Shown here: piece by piece, positions 1 to 8,723 of the stretch | Position numbering within the stretch: the stretch's first letter is position 1 | Layout: each line of letters starts with the position of its first letter | Assembly: GCA_023412495.1 (NCBI GenBank) | Contig: JAEYNP010000101.1 | Span: 62,001-126,000 of the forward strand | Length of the DNA stretch: 64,000 bases | Source of the DNA: Pseudomonadota bacterium | GTDB taxonomy: Bacteria; Desulfobacterota; Desulfobulbia; Desulfobulbales; Desulfocapsaceae | Direction: 5' to 3' | Notes under the pieces: generated by a model | Database searches by the model: none | Told to the model about the DNA's origin: nothing | What the model saw: only the letters and a program-made list of their open reading frames with translations | Position numbers and translations under genes: made by a program

Positions 1-2
1 GT

Positions 3-83
3 TACACCCAAGATAAGAATATCGATATCTTGATGAAGATCTATACGAAAGCTATTTCAACTGCCAGAGGTAGCAATTGTTAG
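3..83 (+). CDS. C-terminal end of an upstream gene (partial)
   Basis: An open frame enters from the left edge and ends with TAG at 81-83, giving 26 residues that include NIDILMKIYTKA. It stops 12 bases before the WecG-like gene, so the two are probably co-transcribed. The pattern of an acidic residue followed by ILxK resembles the extreme C-terminus of bacterial sugar transferases of the WcaJ/EpsE type, which would suit this locus, but 26 residues are too few to name it. Confidence 0.4.
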   Translation, partial: YTQDKNIDILMKIYTKAISTARGSNC

Positions 84-95
84 ATAGATGATAAA

Positions 96-863
96 ATGAA
101 AAGTTCAGATACAGAATCAATATTGGGATATCCTGTCACTACTATGTCATCAAGACAATGTGTTGGGAAAATAGAGCAGTGGATTTCCGAAGGCGCTGTG
201 GGAAAGACTTTCTTTTGCGCTAATCCTCACTCATTAGTCCTTTCAAATTATGATTATGTATTTGAAAAGGCACTAAAAAGTGCCGATCTGCTGACCCCGG
301 ATGGTGTAGGTATAGTATTCGCTTCTAGAGCCCTCGGCGGTAAAATCCGAGAACGTGTGACGGGCAGTGACATTTTCTGGAGTCTCAGTAACTTGCTTAA
401 TGGCACAGGTGGGAGGAGCTATTTTTTTCTTGGTTCGACCAAAAAAACATTAACAGCTATCAGAGAGAAAATGGCAAAGGATTATCCTCATATCATATTC
501 GCTGGTCACCATTCTCCTTCATTTGCTCCGGATTTTGACGAAGAGGAAAATGCAGCTACGATTGACATTATAAACTCTGCGGCTCCAGATGTCTTATGGG
601 TTGGTATGACCGCACCTAAACAAGAGAAATGGATATACAGTAATCGAGAGCGACTTAATGTGAAGTTTATCGGTGCAATTGGTGCTGTCTTTGATTTTTA
701 TGCGGGCAATGTAAAACGATCCAGTCCATTTTTTCAAAGAATAGGGTTGGAATGGTTGCCTCGGTTCCTTCAGGAGCCCCGCCGTTTGTTTCGCCGCAAC
801 TTCGTCTCCAGTCCTCTCTTTGTCTATATGATTGTAGAAGAATTGTTTAAAAAGCTAAAATAG
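96..863 (+). CDS. WecG/TagA/CpsF-family glycosyltransferase
   Basis: The 255-residue product matches the WecG/TagA/CpsF (GT26) family, cytoplasmic enzymes that add N-acetylmannosamine-type sugars to a lipid-linked acceptor. Family signatures visible are NPHSLVLSN near residue 45, the LLTPDGVGIVFASRALGG block around 66-84 followed by RVTGSDIF, and WVGMTAPKQEKW near 170, with a basic RRLFRRN stretch near the C-terminus. Length is normal. No strong ribosome binding site precedes the ATG at 96. It lies 12 bases after the preceding partial gene and belongs to the exopolysaccharide locus. The exact sugar donor cannot be read from the sequence. Confidence 0.9.
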   Translation: MKSSDTESILGYPVTTMSSRQCVGKIEQWISEGAVGKTFFCANPHSLVLSNYDYVFEKALKSADLLTPDGVGIVFASRALGGKIRERVTGSDIFWSLSNLLNGTGGRSYFFLGSTKKTLTAIREKMAKDYPHIIFAGHHSPSFAPDFDEEENAATIDIINSAAPDVLWVGMTAPKQEKWIYSNRERLNVKFIGAIGAVFDFYAGNVKRSSPFFQRIGLEWLPRFLQEPRRLFRRNFVSSPLFVYMIVEELFKKLK

Positions 864-986
864 CTGTATCTGTGTTGGCTTTGTCGTAAGAGGGCTAACG
901 AAAACTCTGAAGATGAGTTGATGTCATAAAATCAGGATGATTGCCAATAGTGTTATATTGGATTGAAAGCATGGCGAGCCGAAAAG

Positions 987-1020
987 GGCAGAGCCGTTTC
1001 CGACTCTGCCTTTGTTTTTT
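987..1020. terminator. Intrinsic terminator, probably bidirectional
   Basis: GGCAGAG at 987-993 pairs with CTCTGCC at 1004-1010 and is followed by a T-rich tract to 1020 on the plus strand. An A-run at 982-985 gives a shorter T tract on the minus strand. It sits between the plus-strand glycosyltransferase and the minus-strand PEP-CTERM remnant and could end transcription from both. Confidence 0.7.
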
Positions 1021-1032
1021 GCGCAACATCCG

Positions 1033-1500
1033 TCACTTTTTTCTTCTCATTGTACCTGCAAACCCGGCTAGACCTACTCCAAAAAGCAGCAAAGTGGCTG
1101 GTTCCGGAACAGGGGCTGCAGTTAAGCTGACATTATCGATGAATCCACCCAGAGTATCCTCCTTGCCAGTAGCACTGAACAACAAATTTGTCTTTGTCAT
1201 TCCTGTTTGCCCATAAACAGAATACTCATATTTAGTCCAGACCAGTGTGTTCTCGAGTGTAATCTCCTCTGAAAAGGTTGTTCCCCACTGTACCTGATTA
1301 CGTTGCTATAGTCAGGAACACCGGAACACCTGGGCGAGGTAAATAGTAAAAGGAAAGTATATACTCTTTCCCTGGAGTTGTATTGACTTCTTGCTGCATT
1401 TTTGAATTTGACCCGTTCCCATGACTGTCTTCGACATATTGTGCTGGTTCAGCGGGAATTGGAGTTTTTTGGTGTTTGAGTTAACATACTCAAACGGAGA
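1033..1500 (-). pseudogene. Broken PEP-CTERM surface protein gene
   Basis: Read on the minus strand, the region ends in a clear PEP-CTERM sorting tail: VPEPATLLLFGVGLAGFAG followed by TMRRKK and a TGA at 1033-1035. Upstream peptides such as NTTPGKEYILSF and SKMQQEV correspond to parts of the intact PEP-CTERM protein at 2636-3250, so the two are paralogues. The frame breaks near 1300 (two stops in the C-terminal frame), and the 5' part is missing from about 1500, where a transposase fragment begins. The PEP motif is the exosortase-recognised signal for export and anchoring. No exosortase gene is in the window. Confidence 0.75.
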
Positions 1501-1508
1501 AAGACTTC

Positions 1509-1752
1509 ATGAAAAGAGAACGAAAAAATTACAGTCCCGAGGAAAAAGTAGCCATTCTGAAGCGCCACCTGGTCGACAAGGTTGCGGTCTCGGATCTATG
1601 CGATGAATATTCGCTTCAACCAACGGTTTTTTACCGATGGCAAAAGGAGTTTTTCGAGAATGGGGCATCGGCCTTTGCTCGAGATACCCTGCGTCAAAAG
1701 AGCAAGGAGACGGATCGCATAAAGGTGCACGAGCAGAAACTGCAACGCAAAC
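1509..1752 (+). pseudogene. Truncated IS3-like transposase (OrfA-type) fragment
   Basis: The first 81 codons encode a helix-turn-helix transposase start (KNYSPEEKVAILKRHL, VSDLCDEYSLQPTVFYRWQ) typical of IS3/IS911-type OrfA proteins. Similarity stops near KLQRK at about 1752, and the frame then runs into unrelated sequence that reads as an ATPase on the other strand. The expected coiled-coil remainder and the DDE catalytic ORF are absent. It begins where the PEP-CTERM remnant on the opposite strand loses its 5' end, consistent with insertion into that gene followed by decay. Confidence 0.7.
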
Positions 1753-1757
1753 ACCAT

Positions 1758-2000
1758 GACCAGGTTCTGTATCTGGTTTCTGATCTGCCTGGTCAGCACG
1801 GCTCTGGAAGACGAGGCGGTATTGACATCGAGTTCGGCCAAGAGCTGACGGTATATTTCCAGGATGGAACCGGCCGTTGCTGTTATCCAGAGAACTTTGT
1901 ATTTCGAGGGATGCAGGCGGCCAGCAGCCCAGCGCAGAGCAGTGGACTTTCCCGCTCCGACTTCCCCTGTGACCAGACCGATGCCGCCAAGGCGGATCAC
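1758..2000 (-). pseudogene. Fragment of an ExeA-like AAA ATPase from a transposon
   Basis: The minus strand encodes about 81 residues with a Walker A motif (GEVGAGKSTALRWAAG) followed by KVLWITATAGSILEIYRQLL. This is the ATP-binding core seen in ExeA-like helper ATPases of mobile elements. Related but degraded coding may continue upstream to about 2100 in the same frame without a recognisable start. The C-terminal part is lost where it abuts the transposase fragment. It is best read as one of several nested mobile-element remnants. Confidence 0.6.
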
Positions 2001-2109
2001 GTACTCCCAGCAGGCAGGTTTTTGCCATGGAAAAAGACGGCCAAGGCGGGCAATTTCCTTGACCTCGATGGATACAAAAAGTACCAGTGGAGTAACTCCT
2101 TGCAGGATG

Positions 2110-2635
2110 GCTTAGGTCCTGGTTGGAGGGGGTGGTGGGCCTTTGCAGAGGCCCATCACCCTGTTCCTCAGCTCTCTTTCAGCGCTACAATTTAATCCGC
2201 ATTTCCCCTGGTTGTCTTTAACAGAATCTGGAAATTTCCGCCTCGATTTGTTCAGCGTATCTGGGGATCAACACCTTCCCCGAAAGCCGGATGTTGTGCT
2301 CCTGCTACCAGTGTCTTCACTGAAAAAGTGCACATACGGGAAAACCGTTTATCCGGAATTTCCAAGGGTAGGTTTTCCGGATTTTCGTAGCCGTGGTGAA
2401 TAAGGATGGATGCTTAAGCCTTGTCGAGTAGGTGAAATTCACTTAAACTATTAAAAAATAATCTATTATCTGTGCTGAAGCTTGCAGGTAATTGCTTCAA
2501 ATTACAATTAAAAAAGGAAATCTCACGAAAATTCACCGCATGATAATCCCGAAGAATGAAAAAAATGGCACGGATAGTGAATATTAGCAAAACAGGTTCT
2601 TACATTACATCCAAATAGTTTTTTTAAGGGAGATT
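2110..2635. other. Intergenic stretch without a recognisable gene
   Basis: No supported coding sequence is seen. A short GGGCC hairpin lies near 2135-2160. From about 2440 the sequence becomes AT-rich and probably holds the promoter and leader of the PEP-CTERM gene at 2636, but no convincing -35/-10 pair stands out. Confidence 0.4.
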
Positions 2636-3250
2636 ATGGTGAAAAAGACATTGTTGACAGGACTGACAATAGGGATGATGACGCTTGGAGTGATAGGTGA
2701 TGCCAGTGCCAACTTGATCCAAAATGGAGGTTTTGAGTCCCCGGTTCAAGCTGCGGGAACGTGGGCCATTTATGATTCTATTGATGGTTGGACTCCGCTT
2801 ACTGACGTTGAAATCCGGAATAATGTTGCAGGAGCGGCTTACGAGGGAGTTAATTATGCCGAGCTTGATACGACCAGGAATATGGCAATTCAGCAGAGTA
2901 TTAACACTGTTGAGAACCAGGAGTATATACTGACTTTTGCCTATTCCCCAAGGGAGAACGTTCCGGCAGACTCTAATGGGATTGATGTTTTTTGGAATGG
3001 TTCCCTCGTGACAAGCTTGGGTTTAGCAGGTGGAACTTCAGGCAATCTTTGGGAAGTTTATTCTTATTTTGTAAAAGGAACCGGCTCGGATACACTTAGG
3101 TTTGCTGCCGCTGGCGGTAGTAATAGCTATGGTGGAAGCATAGATGCCGTTACCCTTAACACCGCCCCCGTTCCCGAGCCTGCCACCATGCTGCTCTTTG
3201 GTACTGGTCTTGTCGGTCTCGCCGGTTTTCGCAGAAGAATGAAGAAGTAA
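2636..3250 (+). CDS. PEP-CTERM sorting-domain surface protein
   Basis: This 204-residue exported protein has an N-terminal signal peptide (MVKKTLLTGLTIGMMTLGV, cleavage probable after DASA near 26). A beta-rich middle section begins NLIQNGGFESP, as in DUF642/choice-of-anchor domains. The C-terminal PEP-CTERM signal comprises VPEPATMLLFGTGLVGLAG and a basic RRRMKK tail. Such proteins are processed by exosortase and linked to exopolysaccharide production. The start is supported by AAGGGAG just upstream of ATG 2636. A decayed relative lies on the opposite strand at 1033-1500. The biological ligand or role is unknown. Confidence 0.88.
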   Translation: MVKKTLLTGLTIGMMTLGVIGDASANLIQNGGFESPVQAAGTWAIYDSIDGWTPLTDVEIRNNVAGAAYEGVNYAELDTTRNMAIQQSINTVENQEYILTFAYSPRENVPADSNGIDVFWNGSLVTSLGLAGGTSGNLWEVYSYFVKGTGSDTLRFAAAGGSNSYGGSIDAVTLNTAPVPEPATMLLFGTGLVGLAGFRRRMKK

Positions 3251-3276
3251 GAACATCTTTGACGTAATGCACCGAA

Positions 3277-3305
3277 GCCGTTGCCGCATGAGGCAACGGC
3301 TTTTT
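3277..3305 (+). terminator. Intrinsic terminator of the PEP-CTERM gene
   Basis: A perfect 9-bp stem, GCCGTTGCC at 3277-3285 and GGCAACGGC at 3292-3300, closes a 6-base loop and is followed by five T residues. It lies 27 bases after the stop codon. Confidence 0.9.
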
Positions 3306-3393
3306 GTTATTCTGTAAGCGCCAAGCGAACCACTTCTTTTTTCTCCCCCTCTCCCATGTAATAATCGAGCAAACTCAATAGAGGGGACAGCTC

Positions 3394-3651
3394 GTGAACG
3401 ATCAAATAGAAAAGCCCAAGCAAACAGCTGGCCGGACGCGTTTCTGGCAAACACACATCAAGGCAATGGCGCAGAGCGGTTTATCCCGAGCCGAGTATTG
3501 TCGCCGCTGTGATCTGTCATACTACGCTCTGGTCTATTGGCAGAGGAAGCTGGCAAGGCCGAGTTTAAACCCGGTGATGCTGGTGCCGGTCGCACAACCA
3601 ACCTTCCGGTTTACGTCGAATTTCCGGCTGATCCTTAGGCTTATTCATTAA
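3394..3651 (+). pseudogene. IS66 TnpA-like accessory protein, probably truncated
   Basis: The 85-residue product has the helix-turn-helix of IS66 TnpA accessory proteins (FWQTHIKAMAQSGLSRAEYC, LSYYALVYWQRKLARP). Similarity fades after VPVAQPT, and the last 20 residues look like out-of-frame sequence. No tnpB or DDE transposase follows, because the WecA-like gene starts 85 bases later. It is a stranded IS66 remnant. The GTG at 3394 is the apparent start. Confidence 0.7.
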
Positions 3652-3736
3652 TTTTGTTGGATGTCAAAATCCAATATACTAAAATAGGAGTCGTTGCCTG
3701 GGGCGGAGATAGTTTGTTTCAAAAAGCAAGGTTGCC

Positions 3737-5197
3737 GTGGTTACTCACGATCTACGAATTATCTTCGTTTTTTTGATGTCCTTGTTTTCGGCAATATTCG
3801 TCCTGCCGAGGCTCGCCCGCATCGCCAAGGCTATCGGTCTGCTCGACAAGCCTGGCGAGAAGCGCAAGATGCACAGGATTCCCCGACCGCTCGTCGGCGG
3901 GATCGGGATTGTCATTGCCGCGACCTTCAGTTGCATGATCCTTGTGCCGATCGCAGGCCTGCGGGGATATTTTCTCGGACTGTCGGTCCTGCTGCTGGTC
4001 GGTTTCCTCGACGATTTCCGGGAACTCGGTCACCGTCACAAGTTTCTTGCCCAGATTCTTGCAACTGTCCTGCTGATGTACTTCAGCAAGGTTTCCCTGG
4101 TCACCTTCGGCGATCTCCTCGGGTTGGGCGAGGTCGCCCTGCCGGATGTCGCCTGGGTCATCTGGGCGATGACCATTTTCTGCGTGGTCGGCGTCATCAA
4201 CGCGGTCAACCTCATGGACGGCCTCGACGGCCTGGCGGGCGGAATTGCATTTGTGGCCTTCCTGACCTTTGCCGTTCATGCCTCTCTGGCGGGCAAGGAA
4301 ACGCTTCTGCTGGTCAATTTGGCCATGGCCGGAGCAGTGCTCGGTTTCTTGCGCTATAACTGGTACCCTTCCTCGATGTTCATGGGCGATGCCGGCAGTC
4401 TCTGCCTGGGGTTTTCGCTCGCCTTCATGTCGCTTGCCCTGACCCAGACCGGGGACACCCATATCAGCCCCGTGGTTCCTCTGCTCGTGCTCGCCGTACC
4501 CATCACCGACACCTTGACGGTCATGGGCAAAAGGATGCTCCGCGGGCAAAGCCCGTTCAAGGCCGACCGGTACCATATGCATCATATCTTCATGAGATAC
4601 GGAATGGGCAGGGAGACGTCGGTGAAGGCGATTATCGGCATCGCCATCCTGCTCTGCGGCGTGAGCCTGCTCGGGCCGCTGTACCGGTTGTCCGATGCCT
4701 GCCTGTTCGGCGCGTTTCTTTTATATTTCACCGTGTATGTCGGTGCCTCGCTTTTCATCATCCACACCATGCGGCTGAGCCTGCGGTTGAAGAAAAAATC
4801 GGAAAAAAATGCCTGGAGCCACTGGCTGCACCGTCTTTTATCGGGGAAGCTGGATGTCTTCTCCGTCTTCCGGAAGTCTTCCCGCTTTGAAGTCGACCTG
4901 AAGTTTGTCTGCCGCGAATCCGAGCGAGACATAAACTTCACGGGGAAGGTCATGAATATTTCCAGCGGCGGATTCATGGCCAGCATTCCTCAGCTGGATT
5001 GCCTGCTCGACAAGGTGATTGCCAGGATCTCTTTTCCCATGGAAGATCAGTTGCTCACTGTCGAGTTGCCGGCCGAGCACCTTTGGTTCATGGAGGAGGG
5101 CAAGAAATTCTTCCACGGTTTCAGGTTCCTCGAGTTTAACGGCGAACAGGAACAGGTGGTATTCAGGTTTCTTGTGCAATATAAGAAGCAGGATTGA
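3737..5197 (+). CDS. WecA/MraY-family glycan-1-phosphate transferase with C-terminal PilZ-like domain
   Basis: Residues 1-340 form a polytopic membrane enzyme of the WecA/TagO family, which transfers a sugar-1-phosphate from a UDP-sugar to undecaprenyl phosphate and starts glycan assembly. The LDD motif is at 91-93, NLMDGLDGLAGG at 158-169, and the HMHH-containing cytoplasmic loop near 278. WecA proteins are usually about 340-360 residues; this one has 486. Residues 385-480 resemble PilZ, with the NISSGG form of the second motif, but the first RxxxR motif is not intact (RFEVD), so cyclic-di-GMP binding is plausible but unproven. The start is GTG after AAGG; a TATACT -10-like box lies at 3675-3680. 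It is the likely initiating enzyme of the exopolysaccharide. Confidence 0.88.
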   Translation: MVTHDLRIIFVFLMSLFSAIFVLPRLARIAKAIGLLDKPGEKRKMHRIPRPLVGGIGIVIAATFSCMILVPIAGLRGYFLGLSVLLLVGFLDDFRELGHRHKFLAQILATVLLMYFSKVSLVTFGDLLGLGEVALPDVAWVIWAMTIFCVVGVINAVNLMDGLDGLAGGIAFVAFLTFAVHASLAGKETLLLVNLAMAGAVLGFLRYNWYPSSMFMGDAGSLCLGFSLAFMSLALTQTGDTHISPVVPLLVLAVPITDTLTVMGKRMLRGQSPFKADRYHMHHIFMRYGMGRETSVKAIIGIAILLCGVSLLGPLYRLSDACLFGAFLLYFTVYVGASLFIIHTMRLSLRLKKKSEKNAWSHWLHRLLSGKLDVFSVFRKSSRFEVDLKFVCRESERDINFTGKVMNISSGGFMASIPQLDCLLDKVIARISFPMEDQLLTVELPAEHLWFMEEGKKFFHGFRFLEFNGEQEQVVFRFLVQYKKQD

Positions 5198-5421
5198 GGC
5201 GGAGGAGGGGAGGGTTTCCATTTTTCCGGAAAGAGTTTTTCCATTGTTTCGGAAATTTTATCCTTGCGTGCACCGGATGATAACCAAAAGGGTTTAAGAT
5301 ACTCATACTTTTAGAGATGTTTCAGGCTTGGTCGCGGGTATGATTGTTGCAATGAAAATAATGGATTAACGAATTGTCATAAAAGCTGAGCGTTTTTGGG
5401 CTTTTTCTACAGGAGGTTTAC

Positions 5422-5850
5422 ATGAGAAAGTTTGGGGCTGCATGCCTGCTGGTGCTGTTATGGGGATCCGTGGCGTTTGCGGAATGGCTGGTCGATTTTC
5501 GCGACATGTATCTTTCGGAAGGGATAGACAAGGCTGTTGAAAATGCCTTGAAGGTGGGGGTGACTCCCGATCTGATCGTGGAAAACGGCCTGGAACTGCA
5601 AGGGCTCAACCCGCAGAACCTTATCAGGGCGTTGTACTGTGCCGGGGCGGAGGGTCAGGATATCCGGGATGCTGCTGAAAAATACGGGATCTCCGAAACC
5701 ATCCTTGCCGCCGGCTTCAAAAAGGCCGTAGCCGAATGCGGCGACCAGGTTGCCGATACCCAGGCCTATACGCCGGCCGACCGGGGTCCGAGCTTCATCA
5801 CACCGCAGCGTGGCCGAAACGGTCAGTTCGCCAGCCCGTCGACGCTGTAA
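5422..5850 (+). CDS. Small secreted protein of unknown function
   Basis: The 142-residue product begins with a clear signal peptide (MRKFGAACLLVLLWGSVAFA, cleavage near 20). An acidic helical section follows that contains two cysteines (LYCAGAEG, VAECGDQ), then a Pro/Thr/Gln-rich tail. The helical core reads like two repeats (ALKVGVTPDLIVENGLEL and AAEKYGISETILAAGFKKA). An AGGAGG ribosome site sits 5 bases before the ATG. It lies between the initiating transferase and the outer-membrane barrel and is probably a periplasmic or surface component of the same system. I do not recognise a named family. Confidence 0.7.
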   Translation: MRKFGAACLLVLLWGSVAFAEWLVDFRDMYLSEGIDKAVENALKVGVTPDLIVENGLELQGLNPQNLIRALYCAGAEGQDIRDAAEKYGISETILAAGFKKAVAECGDQVADTQAYTPADRGPSFITPQRGRNGQFASPSTL

Positions 5851-5995
5851 TTCGGAATCATTTTTCGGAGTAACAGACTCGGGGGAAAAACAATCGCTAC
5901 TGTTGATTGCAACATTGTGGGGTCAGTCTGGAAAACATCAGATTGGCCTCGTTTTTTATGGTCAAGATGGTAAGCAATAAAGTCGGTTCGGATTG

Positions 5996-6089
5996 TAGGG
6001 GCGAATCTTGTATTCGCCCGGGGGATGTATGAAACATGCGCCAGAGTCTCTCATTCATTTTGCGGGCGATCACAAGGATCGCCCCTACG
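5996..6089. repeat. Composite palindromic repeat (GGGCGA...TCGCCC type)
   Basis: Two GC-rich palindromic units face each other: GTAGGGGCGAATC with ATTCGCCC at 5996-6020, and GGGCGATCACAAGGATCGCC followed by CCTAC at about 6064-6089. The second unit recurs almost exactly at 29622-29646. It occupies much of the 359-base gap 5851-6209, where no gene is seen. It is likely a REP/MITE-like element, and its hairpins may affect the mRNA between the flanking genes. Confidence 0.65.
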
Positions 6090-6209
6090 AAAAACAACTG
6101 CCGGTTTGGATGAATTTTAAACGATTATCGACTTTCCCGGGATGCTCGATTCAACCGAAAGGATCCCTGGGTAAAGGTTGTCAAAGAAGTATTCAAGATG
6201 GGGGGGAGA

Positions 6210-7616
6210 ATGAAATCTGATTCGGCGAAGACGTTATGCGCAGGGCTGGCAGTTCTTTGCGGCTTGAGCCTGCCGGGCAATGCACAGGCGATAGATATCG
6301 GCAAACTGCAGGTTATCGGTGTCGGCAACAAGCAGACTCCCGTAGAAGTCCCGCAGGCGCATGATGTGCCGATGGGACAGAGCGGCAAGGGCCAGGTCTC
6401 CCTGCTGCCGGAGGATGTCCGGGCCGGCGAGGAGGACCTCTTCGGCATCCAGGGCGGCTACTTTCATGCCAACCTGATGGTTCAGGAAGAGTACACCGAC
6501 AATCTCTACAACATCAACACCGAGGAAGTCTCCACCTTCATAACAACCGTTTCTCCCACGGTCTGGTTCACCTTGCCGCGAAAGAAGGAGATACCGGTGA
6601 GCCTGGCCCCGAATAATACTTCACCCGGCGGCATGGCGCTGCAGTTGAAGGATTATGAGGGAACGGACCGGTACCAGGCATACGCGCTCGGCGGACTGGA
6701 TTTCGATTTCTACTCCGAGGACTCGGACCTGAACACGGTCAACGGGCTGGCAGAGGGGCTTTTCCGCTACAATATGCGGGGTGGGTTGTCCCTGCAGGTC
6801 GTCGACAGATTCTCGCGAGACCAGGATAAATACGATGCCGGTTCCGTGATCGGGGTCGCGGAAGATCAGTTCGATTCCAATATCGTGCTGGCAACCGCCG
6901 ACTATCGCATCACGGAGAAGCTGCGGGCTAAATTCGAGTACTCGAATTTCTGGCTCGACTACGAAGACGACGTCAACGCGTTCCAGGATCGCGTCGATAA
7001 TGTCTTTGATCTTTATGGGTATTACATCTATAGTGAAAAAACATCGTTTTTCATCGAAGGCAAATATGTCGACGTTCAGTACGACACCGCCACTGTGAAC
7101 GATAATACCCAGAATTTCGTCTACGGCGGCATACGGTGGGATACCACCGAAAAAGTGTCCTTGATGGCCAAAGTCGGCTGGCAGAACAAGGAGTTCGAAG
7201 ACGACGTGGCGACCAGGAGGAGCGATTACGACGATCTTGCTGCGGAAATGCAGTTATCCTACAGGTTCACTGAGAAGACCGGTATGACCTTCGACCTCTA
7301 TCGAACCAACGAGGAGACCGACAGCGTTCTGGCGTCCGACAGGACGGTTCTGGGGGCGGCACTGCGCTACAATCAGAAGTTTACCCAGAAGATAACCGGC
7401 ACGATGGCGGTTGGTTTCGAGGATGCTGAGTATACTCAGCTGGTTGAACAGGACAGGGACGACACGATTTTTGCCATACAGCCTGCCGTGCAATATCTCT
7501 TCAGAGAGTGGTTGATGGGTGAAATATCATATCGATTTGAAAAACGCGATTCTACCGACGACTTCTTCGATTATGAAACGAATACCGTTTTCGCGAATGT
7601 GAAATTCGCGATTTAA
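6210..7616 (+). CDS. Outer-membrane beta-barrel protein of the exopolysaccharide locus
   Basis: The product is 468 residues from the ATG at 6210, chosen because GGGGGGAG at 6201-6208 lies just upstream; an in-frame ATG at 6198 is less likely. A signal peptide (LCAGLAVLCGLSLPGNAQA) precedes a short linker and then alternating amphipathic strands with many aromatic girdle residues (GGYFHANLMVQEEYTDNLYN, ATADYRITEKLRAKFEYSNF). It ends VFANVKFAI, a terminal barrel strand. Proteins of this kind occur in PEP-CTERM-linked polysaccharide loci and are presumed secretion or modification porins. The fold assignment is confident; the role is inferred from position. Confidence 0.75.
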   Translation: MKSDSAKTLCAGLAVLCGLSLPGNAQAIDIGKLQVIGVGNKQTPVEVPQAHDVPMGQSGKGQVSLLPEDVRAGEEDLFGIQGGYFHANLMVQEEYTDNLYNINTEEVSTFITTVSPTVWFTLPRKKEIPVSLAPNNTSPGGMALQLKDYEGTDRYQAYALGGLDFDFYSEDSDLNTVNGLAEGLFRYNMRGGLSLQVVDRFSRDQDKYDAGSVIGVAEDQFDSNIVLATADYRITEKLRAKFEYSNFWLDYEDDVNAFQDRVDNVFDLYGYYIYSEKTSFFIEGKYVDVQYDTATVNDNTQNFVYGGIRWDTTEKVSLMAKVGWQNKEFEDDVATRRSDYDDLAAEMQLSYRFTEKTGMTFDLYRTNEETDSVLASDRTVLGAALRYNQKFTQKITGTMAVGFEDAEYTQLVEQDRDDTIFAIQPAVQYLFREWLMGEISYRFEKRDSTDDFFDYETNTVFANVKFAI

Positions 7617-7645
7617 CGGACGGGGTTCATCCTTTCAATTTTTGC

Positions 7646-7803
7646 TGGACTCGTAAAAAGTCCGATCTACTTCGTTGTAGGTCTGAAACGGCGCTTCGCC
7701 GTACCATATGTACTACCAAAGCACCGTTTCAGACACTACGCCTCGTATATCAAACTTTTTCCAGAGTCCATCTCCACGGGTTGGTGCACTTTTTATGACT
7801 TTA
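7646..7803. repeat. 158-bp dispersed repeat, copy 1
   Basis: The sequence from TGGACTCGTAAAA to about CTTTA is about 90 percent identical by eye to 32737-32893. It contains an internal palindrome (CTGAAACGGCGCTT... with ...AGCACCGTTTCAG). No coding frame is evident. The element ends about 8 bases before the apparent start of the Wza-like gene, so it may have replaced that gene's native leader. Confidence 0.85.
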
Positions 7804-7810
7804 TCAATTT

Positions 7811-8644
7811 TTGGTGATTTTCTTGTTTGGTCAGTATAGTTCGCATCTCAAGCCAGGGTACTGGAGCATCATTTCCATCCTTTTGGCCCTTTTGCTCCCG
7901 GGTGCCGGGAACGCCGCGGTATCCCGGGACTACCTGGTAGGCCCCGGCGATATTCTGAGCATCACCGTGTACGACAACGACGACCTGAAAACCAAGGTCC
8001 GGGTCGCCAGTGACGGCACTATCGTCATGCCCCTCCTGGGAGCGGTGAATGTCAACAAGCTGTCGGTTTCGGCAATTACCGAAAAGATCACCCAGCTTCT
8101 CGCCGACGGTTATATCGTCAACCCCCAGGTCAATGTCTTTGTCGAGGAATTCCGCAGCAAGAAAGTGGTCGTCCTCGGCAAGGTGAATAAACCCGGTCTC
8201 ATAGAATTGACCGGTCCGACCACCTTCCTCGAGCTGATTTCCAAGGCCGGTGGATTCGACAAGGATCACGGGGACACGGCCACCATCCAGAGGGCGGGCA
8301 AGGACAAGGACAATGTCGTCGTCATCAACCTCGCCTCCCTGGTGGAGGGCGGAGATCTCTCGCAGAACCTCATGATCAACGATGAGGACACGGTATATGT
8401 TTCGGAGGCGGGTAAATGCTACGTAACCGGTGAGGTGGGCAACCCCGGAACCTATCCCTGCGGGGAAGGGGCAACCGTCCTGAAACTGGTGACCCTCGCC
8501 AAGGGATTTACCGGAAAGGCCTCGAAATCCGGCATTGATATCGTCAGGATGGAGGGCGACACGAAAAAGATCTTCGAAAATGTCAGCCTCGACACCCCGG
8601 TCAAGGACAACGATGTCATCGTTGTGCCCGAGAGTTTTTTCTAA
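7811..8644 (+). CDS. Wza-like polysaccharide export protein (Poly_export/SLBB)
   Basis: The 277-residue product has an N-terminal hydrophobic export segment (SIISILLALLLPGAGNAA) followed by a Poly_export domain starting RDYLVGPGDILSITVYDNDD. SLBB domains follow (VVVLGKVNKPGLIELTG; CYVTGEVGNPGTYPCGEG). Wza-type proteins form the outer-membrane export channel for polysaccharide. No lipobox cysteine is apparent at the signal end. The start is uncertain: the frame opens with TTG at 7811, GTG at 7814 is alternative, and no ribosome site is visible because a 158-bp repeat abuts it. It is followed, after a repeat-filled gap, by the Wzc-like kinase gene. Confidence 0.88.
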   Translation: MVIFLFGQYSSHLKPGYWSIISILLALLLPGAGNAAVSRDYLVGPGDILSITVYDNDDLKTKVRVASDGTIVMPLLGAVNVNKLSVSAITEKITQLLADGYIVNPQVNVFVEEFRSKKVVVLGKVNKPGLIELTGPTTFLELISKAGGFDKDHGDTATIQRAGKDKDNVVVINLASLVEGGDLSQNLMINDEDTVYVSEAGKCYVTGEVGNPGTYPCGEGATVLKLVTLAKGFTGKASKSGIDIVRMEGDTKKIFENVSLDTPVKDNDVIVVPESFF

Positions 8645-8723
8645 TTCCACTTCGCCTTCAAAATGATCGTTTTTGTAGGGCGCGCTTCGCGCACCGAGGA
8701 TGAACGAGAGATGCACGGCGGGC

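Noticed and set aside
941..1216. Plus-strand 91-codon gene
   Set aside because: It is the antisense reading of the PEP-CTERM tail and its terminator.
1507..2028. Minus-strand 173-codon gene
   Set aside because: It is an alternative frame over the transposase and ATPase fragments; the ATPase fragment frame with its Walker A motif is the meaningful one.
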